From: Dipetalonema caudispina
Taxonomy: Eukaryota; Nematoda; Chromadorea; Rhabditida; Onchocercidae
Reading direction: 5' to 3'
Length of the DNA: 64,000 nucleotides
NCBI GenBank assembly: GCA_013365325.1
Contig: JABVXV010000003.1
Span: 1,021,030-1,085,029, forward strand
Part shown: one piece after another, positions 28,629 through 43,917 of the stretch
How positions within the stretch are numbered: the first letter of the stretch is position 1
How the letters are laid out: each line of letters starts with the position of its first letter
The notes under the pieces: model-generated
The model's input: the letters and a program-made list of their open reading frames with translations, nothing else
Told to the model about the DNA's origin: nothing
Database searches by the model: none
Translations under genes and position numbers: made by a program

Positions 28629-31600
28629 CCGATATACTTTATTTTCATTTCAGTGATAACAGCAATATAGTAATGTTATAATACTTCATTGATTTTTTTG
28701 CAACTAAAGATTTAGGGGCTTCAGTGCACTTTAATTTTTTTCCATCCCAAAATCAATGTGATGTCATAGCTTAACACCACTTAGAAATGTTACTGTGACA
28801 ATTAGTTGACATGCTACTTTGTCGGTTGCATGGCTTTTTTTAGTCGATCAGCCATACATTTTTTGCAGTTCTGCAAAAGAACGTTAAAATTGTTACTTCA
28901 GGACAATTGTCATTTAAATTGTTCATACAGGTCCTGGAATACTTGTAAATCATCCCGGTATTATTTCCTGCTACTTTTCCATCACGTAATTCGGTAATTC
29001 TAAATAAGAAGAACGAAAAGCCAATGATGTCTTCCGTGGTTGTTGTATCTGTTTTCAGCAGGTTAGGAAGCATCGTCGCCGAAAATGTTCATCTCTTTTT
29101 TCTTTGTGATTCAACTAAAACGCCACTGTTATAAGATCAACAGTCTTGACGTAGCGCTGTTTGCGATATTGTAGTATATGAAGCATAAAGACGTACTTGT
29201 AAAGTTTCAAGAGTTTACAACAGAAGGTTAAGGAAACTAGAACAACTTCATTAATTACGCAATTTAAAAATGGCTTAGATCTCTTCATCCTTTGTAGAAA
29301 CATAACTGTAATCTATAGTTATTCGGTATAGATGCATCCTCAACCTTTGGGATCATTTCTGAAGGTTGTTTTTATTTTTCTTTCCCGGTAAAATCTACTT
29401 GAATTGTCGATTTGCTGGCCAATGTTTTGATATTGCTACATTTTCTGCCTCAAAAAGGAAATTGTTCATCTACATCAACTATCTGTTACTTCAGTAGTCG
29501 AGTTTTAAAAGGGCCTCTGCATTTGTTCTGTGTGAATTCCCCGCTTGTTGTTTTCCTTCCCTTTTTTTTTTGTTTTTTGCTAACAAAGTTTATTTGGCAA
29601 ATAAAAATTTTTGGTGTTAAGAAAGGATTATATTTTTGCAAGCACATCATATCATGTGTCAAGATTTGAATGGTTATGTGAATTCTTCTGTATTTAGATT
29701 CCAGTGATATTAAAAAGATAAGGTAATGATAGTGCAGTATATATCATCGCATCAAACAATGCTGAATTTATGAATTTTTAAGAAGTTTTATCGCTTTGAT
29801 AGAAGAAGGATGGCAGACTTCAAACTTTCAACCATGACTTGTCAAAAAGAATTTCGAAGTCGTAATGGTTACGAATAAATTCTTGTACTAGATGATTTCA
29901 ACCATAATTTAATACCTTTGCAAGGAAGGGCAGAAAATTGGTATTACAACGTGATTGGGTGGTCGAATATGAAAATCAAAAGGGAGAGAGTTCCTTGATA
30001 ATTATTTGTTAATCAAATGAAGAGAGTTTACTCTTCATTCTCGGGGGTTGCTTCAGAAATGTTCAAAGAAACTGAATTGAAATCATACAGTATCAAAACT
30101 GTCATGTGTTTATAATAAAATGGATGTGCACTAAACTGATGATTTTGTATTCTATAAGTGGAGATGTCCGAAAGAAGAAGGATATCTGAGGGAAGAGCAG
30201 TAATTGACTCGAATGTAGTGATTTTGTTTAAATTAATTGAAAGGAAAAAGGAATACATCAAGCAATGAAGGACGAAGAATTAGTGCGTAGTAAGAGGATG
30301 GCGCTGATAAATGAATGTAGATTTCATCTATTTTATCGATGAGTATCTCAACAAGACGAAAATATAAGTAGAAAACTTTCCTTATCTTTTCCCTGATCGC
30401 TCTATCAATCGATCGGTCACTCAGGACCAATTATAGCATTAAACAAGAGAATAAGTATTGTCCAACTAAATTTCTCTAGTCTATTATTGATGCTATTTAT
30501 CCCAATGTGTCCTAATAAAAGCCCAATTTTTCTGCCATATCCAGAAGATGAAGAAGATGCTGTATTTGATGTTTATCTAGTCTAATATCAGGGTATTTCC
30601 AGTAGTAGGAACTGAACATGAAGTATATTAGATAGTGCTGGTTCCTTGTCAATTTCCGTTCTATAACTACTCATTAATTTGCCTGTTCTTATCTTGAAGA
30701 GGTAGGATCGAAGAGTTCAAGACAAGACATACTCCATTCATAGCAAATAATGACTGTCTCTCACAGATTTTGCTAGTTTATTGCAAAATTTTTCACTTCA
30801 AATGATACTTAAACTATATCATTTTGAAGTACAGAAGACACTGTTGCTGAAGTTTGGGAATTTCTGGATTCTCAGATCCCTCAGACCGTACGTAATGGCT
30901 ATCGTCCATTTTATTATAACTTTGCTTTTTGCAAATTATTTGTACATGAAATGTCTATTTTAGTCGAATTTTCGATTTAAATTTCAATTCTGCTCGCGTT
31001 TTTTTCCTTTCTTCCATTTAGTTTTAGTTATTTTTAAATTTTTTTGTCCTTTGGTTTAACTTTGTTTATTCATACATTGAAGAAGTGATTGACGAAAATT
31101 TCGGTATCTCTGTGAAATGATATATAAACTGTGTTTCGCATAATCGTTTTATTCAAAGCAATAGTAGCGACAGGCAGAATTGTAGTAGTATTAACAGAAG
31201 TAACGGTAGTGGTTTGTGATGGTAATAGATGACAGTTAAACGAGACATGTTCGGGGTCACTCACTCAATTTGTTTACCGATACGTACTACTAGATGACTC
31301 CTTTACTGATTAGGTCATTACCATGAATTTACAACACATTCCGTTCATTTGATGATCGAGAGAATCGAGAAAATGCTGACAGTTCTCTCTCCTAAAGAAA
31401 ATGACATTATTGTGTCGGTAACTGTAATTACTGCAGTAATAGCTCCAAGGTTAGTTTAAAGTGAAATTGCGACAAGAAGAAATTCAACACTATCATTTGA
31501 AGCAGTCTTCATATCTGTTGGTCCTCTTATGTCTATTGAATCAGTTCAAAGAATTCGAACTTATCCAAAGGATTTTCATTTTATCATTATTACCATTTTG

Positions 31601-32214
31601 ACGAAGATGGTTAACTCGTACAATAGAGAATAAAGATACATCGAATAACTTTTCAGTCATTTCAGATGTTTTGCAGAAGTAAATGAGCTAAGTTGCCGTG
31701 GTGAAAAATTGTTAATGTAGTCAAAAAAGATCTAAAAACTATAGAAAATTCACTTCTGTTCTTTCGTAATCGATTTCACCAAATTTCAGAAAAACTGCAA
31801 GACCTTCTCATTTCATGAAGATGTAACAGAAATCGAAAGAAAAAAAAAATTGATGGATTACATTTTGCGCAAACCCACACATTACAAAAAATAAAGGAAT
31901 GCAGACGACGACTGTGAAAAAGATTTCTACCTGTCAATTTCAGTCAACTGATTTAAAAGTGATTTACTGCAGATCTTCTTGAGTTTTGTCATCCCGAAAC
32001 ACCCAACTCTATTCAATGCTAAAATGGAGAAGAAGAAAATTGGAAATGGAAAAAATATACACTAATATATATGTAAATATAGTATCATTCATTTATGTTT
32101 GTATTGCAGTATAATGGCCTGAAGGTTAGTAGTTAATGAGAAAAGAAGGAGAATGAATGTTGACAGATTGTGGTGATATGCATATTTTTTGGAGAAGTTA
32201 AGAACTAGTTACTG

Positions 32215-32243
32215 TGAAGAAGAAGAAGAAGAAGAAGGAAGAG
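32215..32243. repeat. (GAA)n microsatellite
   Basis: Six or more GAA units followed by GGAAGAGG. The short reading frame across it encodes poly-Glu and is probably not a gene. Confidence 0.85.
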
Positions 32244-35200
32244 GAATGCTTGATGAAAGAGGACTTAATGATGTATGTATGTATGTAATGTGGCATGTAG
32301 GAAGAGAAGGAAGAAGGAAGAAGGAATTGGAGAAACAAGTTGGTTTTGCATTTTGTAAAGTTATTTTCAGCAGTTGCTTTTAACTACTTCAGAACTTAAT
32401 AAATCATTAAAAGTATGAATGAAACGAAAAGCTTCTTTCGAGAGAATTCCTTACAAAATATACCATAAAATATAGACCGTCAAAATTCAGTTTAATTTTT
32501 ACAATTTAAGGTAAGCTTAGTTTAAGGTAATGTCTGATGTATGAAGAATGTTGTTGTATATTATGAGGTGCTCCTATGCATTTTTAAATATCAACATTTT
32601 GTAGGAGTGTTAAAAATGAAAGAAGAGAAATTTTAAATTGAAATCTTTCAACCCATAGAGTTGCTGACTCATAAAATAATGGCTTCCAATGAAATACAAG
32701 TTATAGTTCTTACATGATAACAGTCTAACGATTTGTTTAGATTTGTTGATTACTTGAAAATTATGAAGATGGTTTTGTTGATCAAAGCATCGAATAAATG
32801 ACAAGATAACTTTTTGGGTATTTAGTTTTACCTTTAAAAAAAAGATGAGCATGAAGTTACTGCTAGTTTGTACAGCAAAAAAGCGTAATATTGTAAACTT
32901 TAAGAAGTCAGTGATATTATTTTAGATGAGAAATGATTTGCCGACTATTGACTGAACCACTACATCGATTTAGATGCGGCCTGATAGAAAATCGTATAGT
33001 TACAGGACAAAAGCAACAGGAGCTGGCCCATTCTTGGTAAGTTTGTCTATGTTTGTAGATATCGTCAAGGTCATTTATGCGACAACAGATTCGAACTAAA
33101 GTAAATCATTGATAAGCTCGTTTTCTTCTATCCCTATTGCTGTTGCTTCTGTGTCCAATTTCCCATCTTCGGCCATTACACCAACCCTCTGTCCACTTGT
33201 CGATCTTTGTTCATCCGTCCGTTGGTTAGTCTGTCTATCAACCTTTCCTGTGCCATCTTTAACAACAATTGATCATTGGCAGCGTCACCTCGAGAATATA
33301 GTATGGTAGGGCGTGGCTGATGACGACCTTCAATTGGTTAATTGCTTTTTGAATATATCACGATGTAGAAGGGGAAGAGGTGTTTGGTGTATACATGGTG
33401 TTGCTCCTACTCCTGTATTGGTTCCGGTAACTCTGTGTCCGTGTTTCTTCCTGTCCGTGTATCTTCTCCAGTTTATAGTCAGTCGTAGATGTATGCTCTG
33501 TGCATCTCCACCTGACAAATACAGGAGACGGACATTTGCTTCACTCATTATTCTATCTAATATTTTCATTTTATTATTATTTTTCCCACTTGGCAATATC
33601 AGCGATAAAGTGTTGGCAATGGTTCTTTTTCATTCGTTTGATGCTTTAGTAGTTCCCTAACTGTTGCTTAATTTAAACTTAACTAAATCAGATTCTCTGT
33701 GCAATGATTCCAATAATCGGTATAGTACGATTTCAACTCTCATTATTATGAAAAAGATATTCGTCTCATTCTCCATTGTCAACTAACGTAAGATTATTTG
33801 CATATGCAGAGTTGCTTTTTTAGTTCCTTATATAAAGTTATTGATGTGGAATTTTGTAAACAATCTATGATTGTGATTACTGCTTCAGAATCTCTCTGCT
33901 TTTATACTTTTTAGGTATTACTAATATCTCGAATGTTGAAAATTTGCTTCTTTGTTCTAAAGATAGAAATAATTATTTTGAAGTCAAAAATTTACTGAAA
34001 TCAAACAAAAATTTATTTATCGACATTATCTACAGCAACGTATTGCAACTTTACTTTGGTTATCTAGCTGTATGAGTAAGTTACTGGCTTCATAAAGCTA
34101 GGTTACCAAAGCTAAGCACAATACATCAATTCCTCGACCTCACTTCTTCTCCGTGTCTTCTTTCCCCTATGATAACATTTTTTTCCCTACCACTCAAATA
34201 AAAACTATCCTGAAGAGAACAGTTTTTTTAAGAAACATATGTTTGTGCCATTTATCATTCACCTCTTCACATCATAGTTCATCGAGACAACAGGTTATTT
34301 TCTTAATGGCTTTATCTCTTGTTCGAATCGAACTAGTAATATCGATCGATTATTCTCCGATTTCCTTTTACCTTGTTGTTCTAAAAAATTCTCTTTTAAT
34401 ATCGACCGGCTTCTTTTAACATTATAATAAAGTCGAGCATTCCTATTGAAATTGGTTAAATTCGAATATCTGCCTATTTCGCACTTCTGCACTTTATTAA
34501 AAAGGTTAAATGGGAAAAAAAATAATTTATTTTGAGATTCATTTTTAGTTTTTATTGATGTAATCAAAATTGCTCATATCTAATGGGAGCATTTGTTAAT
34601 TTCTTGCGACTTTTTTGATGATATTTCAGGGCGGTTCAGTAAATCATTCCATTTATGTATTGGAAGTTTGATTTGTGAGCATTGTTTCTTCGTCGCTGGT
34701 TCATCGAATTATCTCAAATGTACTAAACAAAAGTTTTTAAAATTTTCATTAAAGGCCTCTATATGAAAATGCTTGCAAGGAACTTTCCCTTCATAAATGA
34801 CCAAAATCCTTTTTTTTTTTTTTCAGGCACATGTCCGATATGGAATGGAATGTATAGAAATCTATATTGAAGAAAACTTTATTTTAAGTAATGTGGATGA
34901 CCATTCCATAATTTATAAAGGAAAGTGTCTGTTCAAGTTTGAGTTGTCAATTCCAAAACTGATTGTTACATTATATTTTCATATATTCGTATTCCAAAGA
35001 GTCAATTTCTTTGTTTTTTTTAGAGCAATGACTTATTATTAAGAGATTTACCATTTTTGAAACATTTTTTATTTTCCATTATTCTGGAGAAGGGAATTAC
35101 TGTATATCTAAAGATTTAATGTTTACATTAGAGCGCGAAATTGTTAGGGCAATCTCCAGGATCCTTTCACATTTTTATTCCAATATTTTGTTTTCAACTT

Positions 35201-38200
35201 TTTATTGACATTTTTTTCATTGTCAATTTTTAAATGATATTCCTTGGCTTTCTTATTCTTGATTTCATCTACTTCAATACTCAAAAATCATGATTGTAAA
35301 AGTTAACTCTCATCTTATCTGTTCTTAAAGGCCATCTTTAGAATATTTGCATTCCATGCATTTATTTTTCCCCAAAAAGTTTTGCCTTACACTTCTGAAG
35401 GTCACTACTTCAAATGGAATTTACATATGCTCTCTCCATTTGTGCGTAATTGGAGTGAAATTCTCCTTTTTTATCGTCTTCTTTCATTTCCGATTCGAAA
35501 TTGAAGAAAACTATATTACTCTTTATAGACAAACTTCTAAAATGATTGTTCAATCTTAATGTTCGATTTTTTAATTTGATAATAAGTTTGCCAAGAATCA
35601 TATTATGAGTGATTACCGGAATTCGCCTCAGTAGAGAAATAAGATATCAGGAAATAAGCATTAGCTATATCCATCTCTTTCCAATTTTATTCATGATCAT
35701 TCTTTAGGTAGTTATAAGGTTTTTTATTATATTACTCAAAAAAAAAAAAAAAAAAGAGTTGGTGATAGCTAATTTCTCACAAGACGACAAGCTGTTTACT
35801 TTTATCAAATACATCCGGGAAGTGAGACAACTGTTTCTCCAAACTGATAGGCATAGCACGTGGTGAGCAAAGAGATGAGTTGATCAATTTTTTCCACTTC
35901 AAAACATTCCGCCTCATTTATTACATGAACTTGTTTTTTGAAAATTCGAAAACATAATATCGGGTAAAATAAACAAAGTAGTTTTCGAGGTCTTAGATTT
36001 TTTTAGTATGCTCAAATGATAGCTATGTCCAACATGGCCATGATGCTGCTAAATAGCCAAGTGATAATTAATTTCCATATATTGGTTCATTTTTTTTTTA
36101 TTTAGAATTTTTATTTTTTGATAGACTTCTAAGATGTTCTCTTCATTGAAAGTGAATGCTCATTTTCTTTTTTTTACTTTAATTTTATATTTAGCTTACT
36201 GGAGATAGAGGTAATGGAAAATTAATATCTAACACCTTAGTGGCAGCAGAATGACAAATTTGAAGTCATTCATTGTTTTCAATTTAAGCTTCGCTATTCG
36301 TTTCAGTTTTCAGGGTCGAAAGTGGGAAAGTTTATTCCAGTAACTGTCAAGCAAGCTTTCATGAAATTATTGTAATCCCAATGCAGGGCATTTCATAATT
36401 CTTCAAGGGATGAATTATTTTTTTTTCAATGATAAATGAGATACTTTCCATCAATCCAACCTATTTCTCTCAACTACTCTTATCATTCTTCTGTTGATAA
36501 AATTATACATATATTCAGTATACATTACAAATTATATTTAATTAATATATTCATTATTTATTATCACATATCAGCATAGTTGAGATCCTTCAAACTTAAC
36601 CTTGTCAATTTTTTTTCATTCAGTTTCATCCTTTGTGTATCTCTTTTCACAGGATAAATTTGATGAACTGTGATGAGGATCTTTTCAAATAATACGAATT
36701 TTTTAACTTTGCCACATTTACTTCGAGGTACCAAATCATGAAAAGTGAACTATTAGCTTGGACTGAATTAGCCAGAAAACTTGAGCTTATTCTTTCACAT
36801 ACTCATCGATCTGGTCCCATTCTAATATTGATACAAACAAGGCTCAGAAAATTAGCTGTTCGTTCATTGAATATTATCTGTGAAGAAAGTATTAATGCTA
36901 CTATTACACTTAGCGGTTGTGGAGGAAATGATCGAACCCGCTCCTACAGCAATGGACCATGATGGAGGATTGAAGGGTTACATTGTCGAAAAAAAATTAT
37001 TCTGGATTTCAGACTTGATTTCTTTAATTGTTTTGTTGTTAAAGCAGTATAAAACTGTTCCAAGAAGTGAAGATGTAAAAAGGTCGGGGATTTAATAGCC
37101 TGGAGGCGTTTGCTTGTCTCCTAGTTCCATTAAAAATTTACATTTCCTACGGCAATGTAAGATGATCGAGTATTGGCTCTGTTGTAATCGAAAGTCCCTT
37201 CAGGATTCGAAATTTGGTTTTGAACCCTGGAGCGAATGTTTAAGTTTATTAAATGAAAAAGTAATTGAAGATTAAGTTCGCCGTCTCATAATCCAATGAA
37301 GAATTGCAGACTTTGTTTTGATATATAACTTTGGAAATCGGTGATTGAAATAGAATTCTGATAGATATTATTTTATATGTGGCATGTTTCAGCATAACTT
37401 GTGGCAGAAAAGGAGCCAAGCAACTAGGCTTATTGAGCCACAATTCTCATCCTTACTTCCTAGTCATTATTGTTCTCTTTGCTTTGTAGTAAATGTGATT
37501 GTAAAAATCCTATACCACTGGATCGTAATTCTTTCCTTTATCCTGATTGGCTATTATTGTATCCCAAAAAATTGCACCATGGTATCACTCCTTTTTTTTT
37601 ATAGCGAAAGCGATTTCTATTTCAATATTTCTTATTTTTCCCATATTTATCATGTACTTCTTTTACTTATATTTCTCAATAAAGGGTTGAAATAATTGAA
37701 TATCATTATCCACACCAAATAAAAGCTATCTCTACTGAATCACCTGATGATAATACTCGATACTCAAGTTTTACAGTAACTATAACTTTGGAAATTTCAT
37801 TACTTTGCATCATGTAAGCCATTGATTATTAACAAATCACCATTGCAAAAAGGTGAAAATTTGTCCGAAGGATCCGCTAACCAACTAAAGATTGCATGCA
37901 ACGATATTTGAAGAAGTGGTACTCAAAACATTTGTCAGGTGTGGTATTTTCGAGGTTAATGACTTGATTTATTCTATGAAAATGTCTTGTATTAGATAGA
38001 AAGAATAAAATGATGTTTGATATACGACATTCAAATGCACTTCAGCTAACATTCGATCACGGAGTTATTTTTGGGATAAACTATAATCTTTTTTTGGATA
38101 ATAATTAGTGCTCTTGCTGAGTGTTATTATGATTAACTGATCTTCTTTAGTAAGCAATGCTATAACCTACAAAATGAAAGTGTTTCGATAAAGATTGAGG

Positions 38201-38831
38201 ATTTCATCAATTTATATTTTTCTTCTCCCCGATTGGCCTACTAATTAGTAATCCTTCGAATTATTTGTCAAATTAGATGAAAGTATATCGTGAAGGTAGT
38301 GAGGAATATAAAAGTTATGCAATATCATCAGGAAAAGGAAAAAATATGCATGATGGATTCTGGATTTTCAATTCGCGTAACTTCTTGGCCGCCTTTCTGA
38401 ATGTCTGTCTTTACGGGAACTGTTATAGTTGGTTTGGGAGGTGTGGTGGCGTGGTCGTGTGGTTGGTAGGTTTGAAGGTATATATATCAGGGATGAAGTA
38501 GAGTTCTTAGAAGATGAAGAGGTAAGGGTATTCTATCGTCACAGATACAGAAAACAAAGATCCACTTTACGTGATTGGTCGGAAGTGTGTCGCCGATGGG
38601 ATATATGCAAAAAATTGTTTGTCCAATTTCAACGATTGAGATTCAGTGATAGGAGGAAGAAATTATCTCGTTTAATAAACATTGTGTGGTCTAAGATAAT
38701 GATGGTAATATTTGTTATTAAAGGAAAGGAGGAGGTCTCTACAATCTCTTGTTTCTGGAACTCACTTATTTGTCTTTTTTGAATATTGGTATAAATATTT
38801 GTCGTTGATTTTAATTAATAGTTTATCATAG

Positions 38832-40500
38832 ATGAGTTTCTGGGATAATCTACAGAGGCATGGTAATTCGAAATGGAAGAAGACTCCAGGTGGGATGTTA
38901 AATTTGGATGAAAGGAATAATATCAAAGTGGAAGCATCAAATGCTCCACGACTGAATATGAACCATGGATTTATCAAAAGTATTGTGAGGAATCAAATTG
39001 ACAGGTTTATTTTTTACACTTGTTATATTTGTTGACTTCCTGCAGACATTGTTAGTCGACAGAATTATTGGGAAGAAGCAGCACGTCGTACTTTCGTCAC
39101 GGTGCGATCTCCAAATTTGTAACCGGACATTGTCTTTGAATCATGTGGACTGTACCAAGCAGTTTGAGAAATTCGTTTCAGAATTAGTAGTAATAACCTC
39201 TTTGAGTTTCTCGAGTTTTCTAGACATTACTCTTACATACTTTCCAGTTTCTATATTTACTTGCTTATATATTTTATTGCAGACGGTTTGTTCCCTTTTT
39301 TATAGTTGCATTTCTAGCTCGAATGCTTTATTTAGGGATGAATATGATAAATTGGTATCAGAAAGAAGTGTCGCATCGTCGTATCGTCATCTAGGTAATT
39401 TTTTACCCTTTCTTTTTGATTTTCGTTTATTGATTTCTTGACGCTTTAGAATTAGTGCTTATCTTTCTAGATGATCGAGAGCTGATACGTGAAAGGGAGA
39501 AAGGGAAGAAAAAGTAAGGTGGGCTGAGATGGAAACACGCGTAGTATCATCAGTGCACGTAATTAACATTCTGGAAAGTTTAAGTTTTACGAGATCTTCA
39601 AGTTATCCTTTTCGGAATGTACTCCTGTTATTTCGCATCATTAACTATAACGATGATGACACGTTTTTAATATATTACGTTTAGTAATTTACCTGTCTCT
39701 TCATTCATTTGTTTATTTATTAACTTACAGAGAAACCTAGGAAAACATGTGATCCACTGCTGCTGTATATACCTCCTCATCTACGTAGTATCAATGTGAA
39801 AACTACGAAGAATGAAGAAGTAAGGAAATATTATGTTCCTGTGCTTAGCTAAGCATAAAGTTTTTTTTTTATTTCTCATTCATAAAGTTTAATCAGTTAT
39901 ACATGCTTACAAACACTTCCAAGATATGGAATTTAATAATATATATACAGCAATTGCAGAATCCTGATATAAAGGATGAGAAAGAAGAGTTGCGTAAAGA
40001 AATTAGACGACGTTTAATAGAACAGATGGCAAAAGAAGGACATGAGAGATTACAAATGACCACAGAAACAGTGATTCCCAGTCCGGCTTTAATAAAACGA
40101 AATGTAGACACAAGAAGACGATCAGATCCTACCACTGTTGTTGCAACACCCACTCGAAATGAGCCGCTTTTCAAGCTTAATATTCGCGTTCAGGATGGTA
40201 ATCCAGTTGAACAAATTGTACACGCGGTATTTTTTTTTTTTCCTGAAAGTTGTCTGCAGATACATAGTGATTTGTACGTCCTCATATAGTAAATGATATT
40301 CGTCTAGCTTTCTTCACTTATCAAATGCAGGTTATAAATCCTAACTTTTGTTATTTACCACTGGAGCATCGTTTTTGCAGAATGATAACAGCGCACGTAT
40401 TGCCAAGGCTTTAACACGACAACTTGAACTTACTGACAATCAATGCCGTTTGTTGCGAAATCGAATTGAAGAAGAATTGGAAAAACGTCTGGCGGCTTAA
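38832..40500 (+). CDS. unrecognised charged protein
   Basis: Favoured model: exons 38832-39004, 39336-39394, 39731-39819, 39951-40226 and 40381-40500. All junctions are GT-AG and in phase, giving 238 aa from ATG to TAA. The N-terminus (MSFWDNLQRHGNSKWKKTPGG) is basic. A conserved-looking middle reads CDPLLLYIPPHLRS, followed by a long Glu/Lys/Arg helix (KEELRKEIRRRLIEQ). The last 55 residues (FKLNIRVQDGNPVEQIVH, then ARIAKALTRQLELTDNQ) look like a compact beta-alpha domain with a ubiquitin- or PB1-like pattern, ending in a charged helix. I do not recognise the family and assign no function. The 5' end is uncertain: open frames at 38429-38782 could contribute an upstream phase-0 exon, and an alternative middle exon starting at 39047 is possible. 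Confidence 0.7.
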
Positions 40501-41849
40501 AATATCGTTGTTCTTCATCATGGTCGCTCTGCAGTTGCCTCTGAAATCAGTGCTTTTTTAAAATTCAGGAATCAATATCGCAGTATCTGGCATTTGTAAT
40601 TTGTTTACTTGTTTCATTGATTTCGATCTAAAAAGCATTTATTCAGCAGTAACATGGATCTTCCATTGTATTCAGCTAATTCAACTTCAGTTCCCACTAC
40701 ACAGATCAGTTTTAAAGGCAGTGAATATTACAAATTTAGATTTGAATCAGTTTGGTCAATTTTCAATCAACATGACATAACTTGACAAGCTCACATATTA
40801 CGTTGCTGTGTACTTTTTCAATTTTAATTGGTAGCGAAGTGTAAATTGTAGATTTACAAGTTGGTTTTGTTGTAATATAACCAATTAATGTGTGATGTTT
40901 TATGGTACGTTTATTTTTGAAATCTCTCAGTTCTGGAGATCTTTTTGTAAAAAACTTGTTAATTGATTTCACTTGATAGTCTCGTGATTAAATTTTCTAT
41001 TCAAAGTTTTACGTTCGTTTACTTCAAATTACTCAGAAAAAAGATGCGACATAATGTTAAAATGAGTGCATTTTGCTCCTGATAAATTGAGAGCTGTTTG
41101 GAAATTTATGCAAAACCGCAATTTTAATTTAGACATAACATAAACGATATCCTTTGTTGGAGAAGAAACTTTATGACATGTTAACAAGACCTGAAGTCAT
41201 GAACACTTTTGTAAATAAATGTCAGAATTTTATGTTTAGTTAAGGATTTTTCATAAATCGTGTATAGACATTGTAATTATGCCCAATGCCTTTCTTTACG
41301 ATTTTAATGGAATCCGTGTTTATCGTTCCTTTTAAAATTGTTTTACGATAAGTGTATTTTTGGTAACTTTGACTCAATTTCTTTGGCGTCGTGATCTTTT
41401 AGTTTCACATCATATTGCTTGTTAGTTTTTGTTAATTTGAATTTTGTATTTTGTTTTTAATAATGAATTTTGTTGTACTTGCAAATTTGTACCGGAATTA
41501 CACACTGGTTCTTTCCGTACTTGTCGTGGTTTTTTGTTATATTGTATATGGAATAGATGACATATTTCTGATAGCCAAGAAGTCAGGAAGTACGAAGCTC
41601 TTTTCTGGCGAAGGATTGAGTAAATCTTCATGGTTTTGGTAATTAAAAGAGAATTGCCAGGACGTAAGAATGTGAAGATTTCTGATAGATGGAAGAAGTG
41701 TTTCAAATCTTTTTTAGGCTTTGCTTATTTCTGAACAAGAGATATCTTTAATGAACTAATAAAATGTTTTGGATTACCAATTTGTATTGGGTTGAATTGA
41801 TAGGAGAATTTATCGTCCACGATTTACAGGGTTTGAAAGGTACGTTTGG
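40501..41849. other. intergenic region
   Basis: This lies between the unrecognised gene and the Obg GTPase gene. It is mostly AT-rich. An ATG frame at 41463-41642 encodes about 59 aa with one hydrophobic segment and is not supported as a gene. An acceptor-like CGATTTACAG ending at 41829 lies 20 bases before the GTPase ATG and is a likely trans-splice site. Confidence 0.4.

Positions 41850-43917
<2,068 letters not shown>

Larger units (their letters stand above)
24684..38831. other. gene-poor 14-kb stretch downstream of lin-41
   Basis: Apart from the lin-41 3' UTR at its left end, I find no reading frame with recognisable homology or a consistent exon chain. Frames of 60-115 codons occur on both strands but lack domains and clean splice logic. 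Those in 25861-26301 are translations of the TG repeat. The stretch contains (TG)n, (TA)n and (GAA)n microsatellites, several T-rich runs and a poly-A run near 35740-35755. It may hold the 3' UTR, enhancers or noncoding transcripts that cannot be recognised from sequence alone. Frames at 38277-38782 might belong to the next gene's 5' end. Confidence 0.45.

Noticed and set aside
33109..33660. Overlapping frames of 66, 115 and 88 codons
   Set aside because: They are slightly GC-richer than the surroundings but have no ATG-led domain, signal peptide or exon chain. I treated them as chance.
34318..34345. tRNA-like TTCGAATC T-arm motif
   Set aside because: It is a small palindrome without acceptor, D or anticodon arms in the correct spacing.
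34842..34862. Sequence resembling the miR-1 mature RNA (TGGAATGT start)
   Set aside because: Only the first eight bases match well, later positions diverge, and no opposing arm for a hairpin is seen nearby.
39047..39190. Possible coding exon in the unrecognised gene (frame reading NYWEEAARRTFV)
   Set aside because: A good acceptor precedes it, but with the favoured upstream donor the phase gives an immediate stop. Skipping to 39336 keeps phase and a charged continuous sequence.
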